A stretch of DNA of 64,000 bases, from NCBI RefSeq assembly GCF_014649735.1, contig NZ_BMTP01000020.1, positions 1 through 64,000 on the forward strand, read 5' to 3'. A program made the translations under genes and the position numbers. Below, piece after piece: positions 31,148-39,064 of this stretch (its first letter is position 1; each line of letters opens with the position of its first letter). The DNA comes from Streptomyces lavendofoliae (lineage in GTDB: Bacteria > Actinomycetota > Actinomycetes > Streptomycetales > Streptomycetaceae). The notes under the pieces are model-generated. The model saw only the letters and a program-made list of their open reading frames with translations, made no database searches and was not told the origin of the DNA.

Positions 31148-31642
31148 ATGGCTGATGTCCATGAACCCGGCGCCTACTACTGGAACGCGGACTCCAACTA
31201 CTGCAGGCACGGCGCCGAGCCCGACATCGAGAACGATGATGCAGCCTGGGACGCCTGGTGCGACAAGCACCCGATCAGCGACGACGGCCGCATCTGCCTT
31301 GACGCCCCCGCCGGTCAGGCCTGCCTCATGTGTTCAGCCGAACACGGCGACATGGTCCCGTGGGACCGCTGCGAAGGCCGCGACCACGTCCGCCCCGCCC
31401 GAGGCGTCACCCCGGCCCCCGAGCCCGAGCACCAGCCGGTCCCGGTCTGGATCGGCGGCCTGGAGTGCCTGGAGCGGGAGTGCGACGACTACTTCACCGA
31501 CGACGGCGACGACAAGCCCGACGTCGAGATCTGCTCGCACGTCCGCGAGGCCACGTCCTGCTCCTGCCGCCGGGTGGCGTCCGGCGAGTACGTGCTGGAG
31601 CCCTGCCCCGCCCTTCTCGCCACCGCAGCCAAGGAGAACTGA
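31148..31642 (+). CDS. Cys-rich acidic protein
   Basis: A 164-residue protein with at least ten cysteines, including ACLMCSAEHGD, CEGRDH and SCSCRRVASGEYVLEPC. It is acidic throughout. It may bind zinc; no family is recognised. It ends AAKEN*, like the ALTKEN* of the preceding gene, because both stops are formed by AAGGAGAACTGA, which also serves as the next Shine-Dalgarno site. Confidence 0.6.
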   Translation: MADVHEPGAYYWNADSNYCRHGAEPDIENDDAAWDAWCDKHPISDDGRICLDAPAGQACLMCSAEHGDMVPWDRCEGRDHVRPARGVTPAPEPEHQPVPVWIGGLECLERECDDYFTDDGDDKPDVEICSHVREATSCSCRRVASGEYVLEPCPALLATAAKEN

Positions 31643-31646
31643 CCTC

Positions 31647-32483
31647 ATGACTGACACCGCCCCCCAGACACCGGAGCAGCTCCTCGTCGACCTCGGCGAG
31701 CTCCACATCCGCACCCTCGTCTCCCCGCAGCCGAAGCACCCGTCCGCCGTGGGGTGGCAGGCCACCGCTGGGGCCATGGCCGCCGGGTTCGCCCGCACCC
31801 TCCATGCCCTGCTCGAAGTGGCGCCGGACAAGGCCGCCGAGATCACCGACTGGTTCCAGGGTCCCTTCGAGGAAGGCCCGGACCCGGAGGAGCACACGGA
31901 CTGGCTGGAGCGCACCGTCGCGAAGAGCCCCGACGTGTTGGAGCAGTGGGTCACCGAGGGCCAGGAACTGGCCAAGAAGGCGCAGGCGGCCGTAGAGGCC
32001 TGGGAGGCCAAGCCGCAGGACGTTGGCATCGAGTTGGAGGCGATCCACGGGCACTTCGGCCTGTCCTACGCCAACTACATGGTCCTCCCGCGCACGCTGC
32101 TGCAGTCCATGCCCGACGCGTGGCAGGCCCGGTTCGTCGCCATGGTCGACGAGCTGCACGAGGCGTTCCGGCACGTCGAGCAGCCGGAGGCGTACAAGGT
32201 CGAGGCCGCGACCGAGCACATCGTCGGCGAGATGACCGACCTGCAGTTGAAGATGGCGCGGATCTCAGTGGACCGGTACGGCGGGGAGGAGCCGCCGCCC
32301 AAGCTCGCGGGGGAAGCGCTGGCCGAGTGGGAGGAACAGCACGAGACCGACCCGACGTACACCGACGAGTACGGCCACGCGCTCGACCCGGGCGAGCGGG
32401 TGCTGATCCCGACTGTGGATCCGGTGCCGTACTACAACCGCGGGCGTGCCCGTGTGGAGCCGCGCCTGGGCGGTGAACGGTGA
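31647..32483 (+). CDS. Acidic helical protein of unknown function
   Basis: A 278-residue acidic protein preceded by AAGGAGAACTGACCTC. Long helices dominate (EELAKKAQAAVEAWEAK-like region, LLQSMPDAWQARFVAMVDEL). There is no Cys motif and no recognised domain. The GTG of the next gene overlaps its stop. Confidence 0.6.
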   Translation: MTDTAPQTPEQLLVDLGELHIRTLVSPQPKHPSAVGWQATAGAMAAGFARTLHALLEVAPDKAAEITDWFQGPFEEGPDPEEHTDWLERTVAKSPDVLEQWVTEGQELAKKAQAAVEAWEAKPQDVGIELEAIHGHFGLSYANYMVLPRTLLQSMPDAWQARFVAMVDELHEAFRHVEQPEAYKVEAATEHIVGEMTDLQLKMARISVDRYGGEEPPPKLAGEALAEWEEQHETDPTYTDEYGHALDPGERVLIPTVDPVPYYNRGRARVEPRLGGER

Positions 32484-33064
32484 CCGTACGCAAGACGCTG
32501 GGCCCGTCACCAGTCGGTGGCGGGCCCGGCCCCCTCACAGACACCGAGTACGCCGTGCTGCGGCAGGCAGCCATGGGCGACACGTACGCCGTCATCGCCG
32601 AGCGAATGGGATACACCGAGAAGAGCGTGGCGAAGATGGCGCTCAGGCTGGCACGGAAGCTGGGCGCCAGGAACATCACCCACGCCGTCTACCTGGCATG
32701 CGAGAAGGGCTTGCTCCAGGCCGACGGGCCACGGCCGCGTGAGAACGAGGTGCTGTCGGCACCGAGTATCCGCCTGCTCCAGTCGCTCATGGCCGAAGGG
32801 TTCAGCCTGTCGTTCATCGCCGAGCGCATGGGCATGGGGCAGCCCGAGCTGAGTGTGCTGATGAACCGGCAGCACATCACGCCGCTCACAGAGCTGAGGG
32901 TGCGACGCGTGTTCGTAGATCTGGCTGGCAGGGATCCGCTGGAGGCAGGTGTCCATCCGCGGGGCCGTACCCGGGCGTTGAACCGTGCCCGGACCGAGGG
33001 CTGGGAGGTCGTCCCGACCGAGGAGCTGACGCGGGTTCGCCGCTCCGTTCTGCACGCTGCGTAG
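32480..33064 (+). CDS. LuxR/GerE-type HTH protein with second HTH
   Basis: A 194-residue protein from GTG. LTDTEYAVLRQAAMGDTYAV, IAERMGYTEKSVAKMALRL and ARKLGARNITHAVYLACEKG match a LuxR-type DNA-binding domain. A second segment (LMAEGFSLSFIAERMGMGQP) looks like another HTH. There is no sensor domain. It is probably a transcription factor of the element. Confidence 0.75.
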   Translation: MTVRKTLGPSPVGGGPGPLTDTEYAVLRQAAMGDTYAVIAERMGYTEKSVAKMALRLARKLGARNITHAVYLACEKGLLQADGPRPRENEVLSAPSIRLLQSLMAEGFSLSFIAERMGMGQPELSVLMNRQHITPLTELRVRRVFVDLAGRDPLEAGVHPRGRTRALNRARTEGWEVVPTEELTRVRRSVLHAA

Positions 33065-33182
33065 TCACTGTCCGGCGGTCCACGACCCCGGATTCGGACA
33101 TCTTCGACACCCGCACCGGCCGGATACCCGGCATGGCCGACGGGAGCCTACTCACAGTCACATTACGTCCGTGGAGGTTCGG

Positions 33183-33422
33183 ATGAGCAGCACACACCGT
33201 GGATTTCTCGTCTACACCGCCCTCGTCGTCGCCATCGGCACCGTGAACGCGGCTGTCTGGATCGCGGTGACGGGCGAATACCGGCCCCCGGTCTGGGCGA
33301 CGTGCCTGGCGGCGGTGCTGTCGCTGCTGATAGCCGACCAGCTTGAGCGGGCCTGGGCCCGCCGGCATACCCGCCGGGCCCGGGTCGCCCGGGTGCGTGC
33401 GCACCGGCGGGCGGGCCGGTGA
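33183..33422 (+). CDS. Small two-span membrane protein
   Basis: A 79-residue protein with a GTGGAGG site. Hydrophobic helices lie at about 8-29 and 37-53, followed by a very basic tail (RRHTRRARVARVRAHRR). The stop overlaps the next GTG. Confidence 0.6.
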   Translation: MSSTHRGFLVYTALVVAIGTVNAAVWIAVTGEYRPPVWATCLAAVLSLLIADQLERAWARRHTRRARVARVRAHRRAGR

Positions 33423-33640
33423 AGCGGCGCCGTGGCTGGTGCCCGGTCTGTGGGCGCCCGAGCGCCCTCACACGCGCTGGTCGCGTCTGGGAGCACGGCC
33501 CGGGCTGCCCCGGCGCCGGCCGTATGCCCGCCGACGCCCCGCCCCGTGAGCACATCTGGCCCGCGCGGTACCGCGGGCGCCGCGTCACCACCATCCGTGG
33601 CGGCATCGACCGCTGGACACCCACCGAAGGAGCAGCATGA
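33419..33640 (+). CDS. Small zinc-finger-like protein
   Basis: A 73-residue basic protein beginning MKRRRGWCPVCGRPSAL, with WEHGPGC supplying further ligands. It resembles small CHC-type zinc proteins of Streptomyces. It is coupled to both neighbours. Confidence 0.6.
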   Translation: MKRRRGWCPVCGRPSALTRAGRVWEHGPGCPGAGRMPADAPPREHIWPARYRGRRVTTIRGGIDRWTPTEGAA

Positions 33641-34161
33641 CCCAGCCCGAGCGCCAAGAGGCGATGACCGAGCGGTCGACGGAAGCAGCGCTGCGCGCGC
33701 GCCTCCTCCTGGCGCAGCGGCACGCCCACACCACGGACGCGGAGCGCGCCGAGGCCGATGCCCGCTTCCACCAGGCGCAGGCCGCGCTGGAGCGGGCGAA
33801 CGCCCGGGAGGCCCGGACCCATGCCGACGCAGTGAACGCCCACACCGCAGTCGCGGAGGTGCGGCGCCTGTGCGACCTGACCATCAGCTCCTCGGTACGC
33901 GTGCAGGCGGTCGCCCAGGCCCGAGACACGTTGGCCGTCATCGATTCCTGCATGGCCGGGGAGACGGTGCCGGGAGACGGGGCGTGGGGCACGGTGTGGC
34001 TCCACGGGAACTGGCGGTACCTGACCAGCCAGATGACGACGGCGGAACGCGAGGCGGCTGCGGACGCGGTCGCCCGCTGGAACGCCGCCCTGAACGCCGA
34101 TGACGGGAACGTCGAGGAGGGCGAGCCGGACGGGCTGCGCTGGTGGAGGGACGACCGGTGA
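33637..34161 (+). CDS. Coiled-coil protein of unknown function
   Basis: A 174-residue protein. Residues 15-75 form a long charged helix (AERAEADARFHQAQAALERA), and the C-terminus is globular and Trp-rich (TVWLHGNWRYLTSQM, LRWWRDD). There are 4-base overlaps on both sides. Confidence 0.6.
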   Translation: MTQPERQEAMTERSTEAALRARLLLAQRHAHTTDAERAEADARFHQAQAALERANAREARTHADAVNAHTAVAEVRRLCDLTISSSVRVQAVAQARDTLAVIDSCMAGETVPGDGAWGTVWLHGNWRYLTSQMTTAEREAAADAVARWNAALNADDGNVEEGEPDGLRWWRDDR

Positions 34162-34322
34162 CCGACTACAGCCTCGACGACCTCAACCGGCTCGCGGCAC
34201 GCTGGGAGCACGGCCACGCCGAGCTGGTCCAGGACTGCGCTGTGTGCCGGGCGGAGTTCGCCGCGGTGATGCAGCTGGTGCACGGGTGTGAGCAGCCGTG
34301 CGACCCGGGCCCGTACACCTGA
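34158..34322 (+). CDS. 54-residue Cys-containing micro-protein
   Basis: From GTG inside the previous stop: VTDYSLDDLNRLAARWEHGH, then DCAVCRAEF and GCEQPCDPG. Two Cys pairs suggest a zinc site. It is the last gene before a strong terminator. Confidence 0.55.
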   Translation: MTDYSLDDLNRLAARWEHGHAELVQDCAVCRAEFAAVMQLVHGCEQPCDPGPYT

Positions 34323-34380
34323 CCTCTTCCCGGCGCTGGTGCGGCGGGCGTACGGTGAAAGTCCTATGGGGCCACCAAGG

Positions 34381-34417
34381 AGCGGCCCGGCATCCCCTGG
34401 ACGGGTGCCGGGCCGCT
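34381..34417 (+). terminator. Intrinsic terminator
   Basis: Perfect 12-bp stem AGCGGCCCGGCA / TGCCGGGCCGCT with a 13-base loop, followed by TTC. It ends the 29.5-kb operon. Confidence 0.8.
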
Positions 34418-34488
34418 TTCGTGCGTCCGGGGCCGGGCGGCGTGGTCCTGGCGGGCGCCGGTCGAAGTGGCGGCTTAGGATCCCCGGC

Positions 34489-34743
34489 GTGGAAGAAGAT
34501 GATCAGGAGAAGGCGCGCAGAGAGTCGCACGCCCGGTTGGTGGCGCTGAAGGTGGCGTCGGTGGAGGCGCAGGCACGGGCGACGGCGGAGGGGTACAGCT
34601 CGGAGGCGTGGGCGCCGTGGCGGGCGGCGGCCGGGGCGTACCAGGCGGCGCTGACGGAACACGCGGCAGCGTTCGGGTTGAACCGGTACGAGGTGGAGCG
34701 GGCGGTCAACGAGGAGGTGCTGCACCCGGAGCCGAACGAGTAG
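34489..34743 (+). CDS. Small helical protein, probably leaderless mRNA
   Basis: An 84-residue protein from GTG. There is no Shine-Dalgarno site; a canonical -10 (TAGGAT, 34476-34481) stands seven bases before the GTG, so the transcript probably begins at the start codon. The protein is helical and charged (EKARRESHARLVALKVASVE). Not recognised. Confidence 0.55.
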   Translation: MEEDDQEKARRESHARLVALKVASVEAQARATAEGYSSEAWAPWRAAAGAYQAALTEHAAAFGLNRYEVERAVNEEVLHPEPNE

Positions 34744-34894
34744 CGGCCGCCAGACGGCGGCCGCAGGTCGGTGCGGGGCGCGCGATGTCGGGTCCAGCGG
34801 TGTTGTCAGTGCCGCGTGCGAGTCTGTGGTGGCCCGGCGGAGCGCCAGGTGGAGCCGGTGCTGGCGTGCGTACTGGAGAGAGCGGAGAGCAGTG

Positions 34895-35047
34895 ATGGTG
34901 AGCTATCGAGTCGAGTGGACCCAGGATGGTCGTCGTCGTACGTCGGTGGTGAGCTACGACGAGCCGAGCGCGAAGGGGCGCAAGGCGGATCTTGAGGCGG
35001 CTGGTGCTGTGGATGTCGTGATCGTGCGGGTGAAGCCGGGCGAGTAG
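34895..35047 (+). CDS. 50-residue protein of unknown function
   Basis: MVSYRVEWTQDGRRRTSVVS followed by YDEPSAKGRKADLEAAG looks like a small beta-alpha unit. Start is the ATG (or the GTG before it); the upstream site is weak. Similar tiny proteins occur in Streptomyces elements, but I know of no function. Confidence 0.55.
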   Translation: MVSYRVEWTQDGRRRTSVVSYDEPSAKGRKADLEAAGAVDVVIVRVKPGE

Positions 35048-35110
35048 CCGGCCCTGGGGGTGGGTGTCCCCGGGATGTCGTGGGGTGCCCGCACCCATAG
35101 AATCGAACTT

Positions 35111-35449
35111 GTGTCCGACCTTCCGCCGCCGTACCCGCCCGACGAGGAGCGTCTCGCCGTCCTGCAGACGTGGCTGGAGGTGCAGCTGGCGTACGTCCGT
35201 GACGCCCGGGCCGCGCTCGCCCGGCGCGCCGAGATCCAGGTACGTACGGCGCCGCCCGCACCCCCGCCGTACCGGCTGCAGCGGGGTCTGGACGCCGCCC
35301 GTACCGTGGTCCGGGTTCACCTGGGGGACTGTGCCCTGGCGAAGAAGGGGCCGGGGGTGGATGACCTGGCGGCGCGGCGCGCGCTGGTCGAGGGTGTCGA
35401 GGCGTGCGCGGTGTGCCGGCCGGACAGTGAGCTGGGGATGCTGGACTGA
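35111..35449 (+). CDS. DUF6233-like protein, probably leaderless mRNA
   Basis: A 112-residue protein. The start LPPPYPPDEERLAVLQTWLE, the core VRVHLGDCALAKKG and the end VEACAVCRPDSELGMLD match DUF6233 proteins of Streptomyces, whose role is not established. TAGAAT (35098-35103) lies seven bases before the GTG, the same spacing as at the gene at 34489, so it is probably leaderless. The CxxC near the end may bind zinc. Confidence 0.72.
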   Translation: MSDLPPPYPPDEERLAVLQTWLEVQLAYVRDARAALARRAEIQVRTAPPAPPPYRLQRGLDAARTVVRVHLGDCALAKKGPGVDDLAARRALVEGVEACAVCRPDSELGMLD

Positions 35450-35483
35450 GCGTCCCGGGCGGGTCTGTGCCCCCACCCCTTGC

Positions 35484-35502
35484 GCTTCCTAAAATAGGAA
35501 GC
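35484..35502. promoter_or_regulatory. Palindromic operator-like site
   Basis: GCTTCCTA-AAA-TAGGAAGC, perfect 8-bp arms around three A, 59 bases before the ATG at 35561. TTGCGC just upstream and the AT-rich centre suggest that it overlaps a promoter. Confidence 0.55.
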
Positions 35503-35560
35503 TACCTTGGAGGTGTCAGGTCAGGGGAACAGCCCCAGACCCCGCCGGAAGGAACCGGTC

Positions 35561-35866
35561 ATGACCACCACCCACTTCACCGCCTGGCTCGTCAACGACG
35601 CCTCCTGCCTCGACCAGCCGTACATGGACCTCACCATCCTGGAAGACGAGCTGCTCGGCGAAGACCCGGCAAACCACGCGGCGTGGACCACCGACGGCAG
35701 CAAGCCGATCGCCTTCTACTCCCGCACCACCGTGGACGCCCGCGACGGCGACATCGACCAGGGCATCGCCGAGGCCGAGGCCGCCATGGAAGCGTCCGGG
35801 TGGCGCACCGTCGGTTCCTGGGATGTCGTCGACAACGCCTACATCGTCCCCGTCGAACGCGTCTGA
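35561..35866 (+). CDS. Acidic protein of unknown function
   Basis: A 101-residue protein after GGAAGGAACC. It is strongly acidic (ILEDELLGEDPANHAAW, DGDIDQGIAEAEAAMEA). It could be a DNA mimic or small adaptor, but nothing specific shows this. A terminator follows, and the palindrome at 35484 probably controls it. Confidence 0.6.
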   Translation: MTTTHFTAWLVNDASCLDQPYMDLTILEDELLGEDPANHAAWTTDGSKPIAFYSRTTVDARDGDIDQGIAEAEAAMEASGWRTVGSWDVVDNAYIVPVERV

Positions 35867-35879
35867 CCCGCTCGCCCCG

Positions 35880-35912
35880 GGACGGCCCCGCCTGGACATG
35901 GTGGGGCCGTCC
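35880..35912 (+). terminator. Hairpin terminator
   Basis: 13-bp stem GGACGGCCCCGCC / GGTGGGGCCGTCC (one G-U pair) with a 7-base loop, followed by TCATTTC. Confidence 0.7.
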
Positions 35913-35930
35913 TCATTTCAGGAGGAAGCC

Positions 35931-36377
35931 ATGCCCCCAACGACCTACACCGACCCGCCCGGCATGCCCGAGGACGACCGGATGACCGCCGCCGAACTCA
36001 AGGTCGTCCGCGAGTACCTGGGCCTGACCGGCGACTGGCTCGCCGCCCACCTGGGCGTCTCCCCGCGCACCGTGCGGCACTGGGAAGCGGGCAAGTACGC
36101 CATCCCCGACGGTGTCCGGCTGGCAGTCGAGGACCTCGAACAGCGCACCGCGCAGTTCGTCGCCGGCGTCGTGGAGAAACTGATGGACCTCCCCGACCCC
36201 GGTGTGGTGACCTACCGCGACGACGCCGAGTACCACGCTGCGGTCCCCGAGTCGGAGTTCCCGGCCTCCTGGCACCGGGCCGTCATCGCCCGCGTCGCCC
36301 AAGAGGTCCCGGCGCTGGCCATCGCCTACGCCGACCAGGTCGACCGCGCGGCCGCCGGCCCCGCCCGACGGGGATAG
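35931..36377 (+). CDS. XRE-type HTH regulator (DUF1870/Aca2-like N-terminus)
   Basis: A 148-residue protein with a CAGGAGGAAGCC site. Residues about 18-60 (MTAAELKVVREYLGLTGDWL AAHLGVSPRTVRHWEAGKY) are a helix-turn-helix close in appearance to the YdiL/DUF1870 group, which also includes Aca2 regulators of anti-CRISPR operons. The C-terminal 90 residues are helical and acidic. It could regulate the acidic neighbour at 35561; the sequence does not prove this. Confidence 0.7.
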   Translation: MPPTTYTDPPGMPEDDRMTAAELKVVREYLGLTGDWLAAHLGVSPRTVRHWEAGKYAIPDGVRLAVEDLEQRTAQFVAGVVEKLMDLPDPGVVTYRDDAEYHAAVPESEFPASWHRAVIARVAQEVPALAIAYADQVDRAAAGPARRG

Positions 36378-36379
36378 GC

Positions 36380-37129
36380 GTGCAGCCGGGACAGACACCG
36401 CCGGCCTCCTCGCGGCTGGTCACCCGCAGGGAGGCCGAACCACTGCTCGGGTACGCGTCCGGGAGCTTGAAGGTGGTCATGCAGCAGCAGCGCGGCCGCT
36501 GGCCCGAGCCGGTCGCCTGCCGTGTCCGGGGCCGCGCGTTGCTGTGGAACCTCGAGGAGCTGCTGGCAGCCGGGCGGGGGCAGCAGGGCGGGTTACGCTC
36601 CCGGCGGCCGGGCGGCGCGGACCCGGACGGGCTGGTCACCTGCCTGATCTGCGGGCGCCGGTTCCGATCCCTCGGCCCGCACCTCGCCCGTATCCACCAT
36701 GTCACCGCCGCCGAGTACCGTGCCGAGCACCAGCTGCCCGCTTCGGCCACCCTCATGGCCACCGACACCCGCCTGGGCCTGTCGACCGCACGCATCGACG
36801 CGATTACCGAGCAGCCGGAGCTGATCGAAAGGATGCGCGCCGCTAACCTCCCCGCCAGTGAGCTGTCCCGGCGCTCGACGGAGGCCCGTTCTGGCACCGA
36901 CTCCCTACCGGTCGTACGCGCGTCCCGGCGGGCGGGCGCGCTGCGCACTCTGCCGGCGGCGCAGCAGGCCCGGCGTGACGCGCTGGAGGCGGTCGCCCGT
37001 GCAGCCGGGTTCGCATCCATGGCCGACGCCATCGAGAACACCCGCGACCTGCCCAGCCGCGCGGCCGCCGAGCGGATCGGCGTTGGCGCCAGCACGGTCA
37101 AACGCTGGCGTCAGCGGAAGCCTGCCTAA
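36380..37129 (+). CDS. MucR/Ros-like zinc-finger protein with flanking HTH segments
   Basis: A 249-residue protein from GTG two bases after the previous stop. The middle part (VTCLICGRRFRSLGPHLARI, HHVTAAEYRAEHQLP) is a C2H2 finger of the MucR/Ros kind. The N-terminus (TRREAEPLLGYASGSLKVVM) resembles an excisionase-type wHTH, and the C-terminus has AAAERIGVGASTVKRWRQ. Three DNA-binding units in one protein suggest a regulator with a complex operator. It converges with ku. Confidence 0.75.
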   Translation: MQPGQTPPASSRLVTRREAEPLLGYASGSLKVVMQQQRGRWPEPVACRVRGRALLWNLEELLAAGRGQQGGLRSRRPGGADPDGLVTCLICGRRFRSLGPHLARIHHVTAAEYRAEHQLPASATLMATDTRLGLSTARIDAITEQPELIERMRAANLPASELSRRSTEARSGTDSLPVVRASRRAGALRTLPAAQQARRDALEAVARAAGFASMADAIENTRDLPSRAAAERIGVGASTVKRWRQRKPA

Positions 37130-37141
37130 CGGCTGCTGCGG

Positions 37142-38047
37142 TCAGCCTGCCTTGCGCGGCTTACGCGCCGGGGCCTTCTTCGCCGTCGTCTTCTTGGCGG
37201 CTGTCTTCTTCGCCGCGGTCTTCTTCGGCTTCGGCATCTCGTGGACGGTGGCGTCCTCGCCGCTCTCACCGCGGGAGGCCTTGGCCTTCTCGACGGAGGC
37301 GTTGAGGGCGGCCATCAGGTCGACGACCTTCCCGGCCGGCTCCGGCGCCTGGCCGACCGGCTGCGGCTCGCGGTGCTCGGCCTTGGCCTGGAGGAGCTCC
37401 TCCAGCGCGGTGCGGTAGTCGTCATGGAACTGGGTCAGGTCGTCGGTGGTCATGGCGTCAATCAGGGCGATGGCGCCGTCGACCTCCGAGTCGTCGATGT
37501 CCATGGCCGGCGGGGCGACAGCAGCGGGGTCGCGGATCTCGTCCGGCCAGCGCATCGAGTGCAGGGCGATGACCTCACCGTCCAGGACCTGGAGGAGGCC
37601 CAATCGCTCGCGGTTGTGCCAGGCGAACTTCGCGATGGCCACCCGGTCCGAGCGGTTGAGGGCCTCGCGCAGCAGCTTGTACGGCTTGGCGGCGACCTGC
37701 CCGTCAGCTTGCAGGTAGTACGAGTCGCCGATGCGGATGGGGTCGATGCTGGAGGCGGGGACGAACGCGACGATCTCGATGGCCTTCGCGGTCGGCAGCG
37801 GCATCCCGTCCAGATCGGCGTCCGTGACGGGGATGACGGTGTCCTTGGAGATCTCGTAGCCCCGGCCGATCTCGTCCTGGCTCAGGACCTTGTCGTCCAG
37901 GGTGCACACCTTCTGGTAGCGGATCCGGCCGCCGTCGGCCTCGTGGACCTGGTGGAAGGAAATGTTGTGCGACTCAGTCGCGCTCAGGACCTTGCACGGG
38001 ATGGTCACGAGACCAAAGCTGATCGCGCCGCTCCAGACCGGCCGCAT
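37142..38047 (-). CDS. ku: Ku protein (non-homologous end joining)
   Basis: A 301-residue leftward gene beginning MRPVWSGAISFGLVTIPCKV, the hallmark start of bacterial Ku. VHEADGGRIRYQKVC, GYEISKDTVIPVTDADLD and WPDEIRDP follow in the expected order. Ku binds double-strand DNA ends and recruits LigD. The tail is an extended Lys/Ala repeat (KKTAAKKTAAKKTTAKKAP), as in host Ku proteins that bind DNA through it. No LigD is encoded in the window, so it would rely on host ligase. A -10-like TAGGCT lies upstream. Phage Ku proteins are known in mycobacteriophages; on a plasmid this may protect or join linear ends. Confidence 0.93.
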   Translation of the reverse strand: MRPVWSGAISFGLVTIPCKVLSATESHNISFHQVHEADGGRIRYQKVCTLDDKVLSQDEIGRGYEISKDTVIPVTDADLDGMPLPTAKAIEIVAFVPASSIDPIRIGDSYYLQADGQVAAKPYKLLREALNRSDRVAIAKFAWHNRERLGLLQVLDGEVIALHSMRWPDEIRDPAAVAPPAMDIDDSEVDGAIALIDAMTTDDLTQFHDDYRTALEELLQAKAEHREPQPVGQAPEPAGKVVDLMAALNASVEKAKASRGESGEDATVHEMPKPKKTAAKKTAAKKTTAKKAPARKPRKAG

Positions 38048-38140
38048 CGGGCACCTCCCAGGCTGCCCCCCTGGGGTGGACCCTCAGCCTAAGACGAGGC
38101 CGGTCTGGAAGCACACGGAAGCGGCCGGCGCCCGGGGCGG

Positions 38141-38317
38141 TCAGGCCCCCAATTCCCGGCCTTCCGCGGCCCACCGTTCCATGATCTCCCGGAGGACGGG
38201 GTGCCTGTCGAAGTACTCCTCGTCGCTCAGGTGCCCGTCGGGCACGCTGGGGACCATGGTGCGGACGGTGGTTCCGGCCTGGGTGCGCAGGTACCGGACG
38301 CTGTACTGGGTCGACAT
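38141..38317 (-). CDS. 58-residue protein of unknown function
   Basis: MSTQYSVRYLRTQAGTTVRT and EEYFDRHPVLREIMERW, after a GTGGAGG site. It is compact, with a beta start and helical end. The family is unknown. It lies upstream of ku in the same direction, about 90 bases away. Confidence 0.55.
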   Translation of the reverse strand: MSTQYSVRYLRTQAGTTVRTMVPSVPDGHLSDEEYFDRHPVLREIMERWAAEGRELGA

Positions 38318-38516
38318 CGCTGGCCTCCACAGAGTCAGGGCGCGCCGCCTGCCCTCCCGCAGGGAGGCCGGGAGGGACGGCGCGGCCCCGCCCATGGAGC
38401 ACCCCTTGGGCGGGGCCGGTCGCGGGTCTCTCCCGGGGGTGGAAGGGGAGACCCTGCTGATCACAGGCTGACACGTGTTTCGGCCACGCAACAGGGGTGT
38501 GACTGAAAAAGGAGCA
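38318..38516. other. Intergenic region with two hairpins
   Basis: No gene is seen. A strong stem GGCCCCGCCC / GGGCGGGGCC (38384-38417) and a weaker GGGTCTC / GGAGACCC stem (about 38426-38454) follow the leftward gene at 38517 and probably terminate it. Confidence 0.6.
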
Positions 38517-38786
38517 TTACGCGGCGTGGGACGCGTCTGGAGAACGGCATAGCCGCCAGCCACCGAGGCGCAGGTCTTCGGATGTGCGGGCGGTCAGGTC
38601 TGCCATCACCCACATCTGCGTGTCCGGAAGGCGGTGGCACGGGATGCCGGTCGCGGACTCGATGATCCAGGTGTCGACCGTGGCGAGGATCTGGCCGCCG
38701 TACCAGTCGGGGATGGACAGAAGTGTGGTGATGTGCCCGGCTCGGATCACGATGGCGCGGGTCTCAAAGCGGCGCGTGCGGCTCAT
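38517..38786 (-). CDS. Protein of unknown function
   Basis: An 89-residue protein; the ATG at 38786 follows AAGGGGGCGCA and is preferred to an upstream start. FETRAIVIRAGHITTLLSIP and WIIESATGIPCHRLP suggest a small beta-rich fold. Not recognised. Confidence 0.5.
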   Translation of the reverse strand: MSRTRRFETRAIVIRAGHITTLLSIPDWYGGQILATVDTWIIESATGIPCHRLPDTQMWVMADLTARTSEDLRLGGWRLCRSPDASHAA

Positions 38787-38845
38787 TGCGCCCCCTTTAC
38801 GGCGTGTTGGTGCGGTGTGGGGGGTGGGGCGATCATGCACCGTTT

Positions 38846-39064
38846 TCAGCCGGAGCGGTAGGGGGTGGCCGGATCAGGCGTGGCGGTTGCGGTGCGGGCG
38901 TAGAGCACGGCGCGGTGGGCGGCCGCTTCGTCGTGGCGGCCGGCCGTCTCGAGATGGCGGATGTGCCGGGCGGTGAGGTGCCGGGTGCCGTAGACGGCGA
39001 GGACCGTGCCGACGACGGCGCCGGCGAGCGCGCTCCCGGCGATCTGGAGGGGGTCGGCCGTCAC
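38846..39064 (-). CDS. Small membrane-anchored protein coupled to the protease
   Basis: A 72-residue protein whose GTG overlaps the protease stop. One hydrophobic helix (IAGSALAGAVVGTVLAVYG) is followed by a His/Arg-rich helix (ARHIRHLETAGRHDEAAAHR). Coupling suggests a partner role for the protease gene, which is inference. Confidence 0.6.
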   Translation of the reverse strand: MTADPLQIAGSALAGAVVGTVLAVYGTRHLTARHIRHLETAGRHDEAAAHRAVLYARTATATPDPATPYRSG

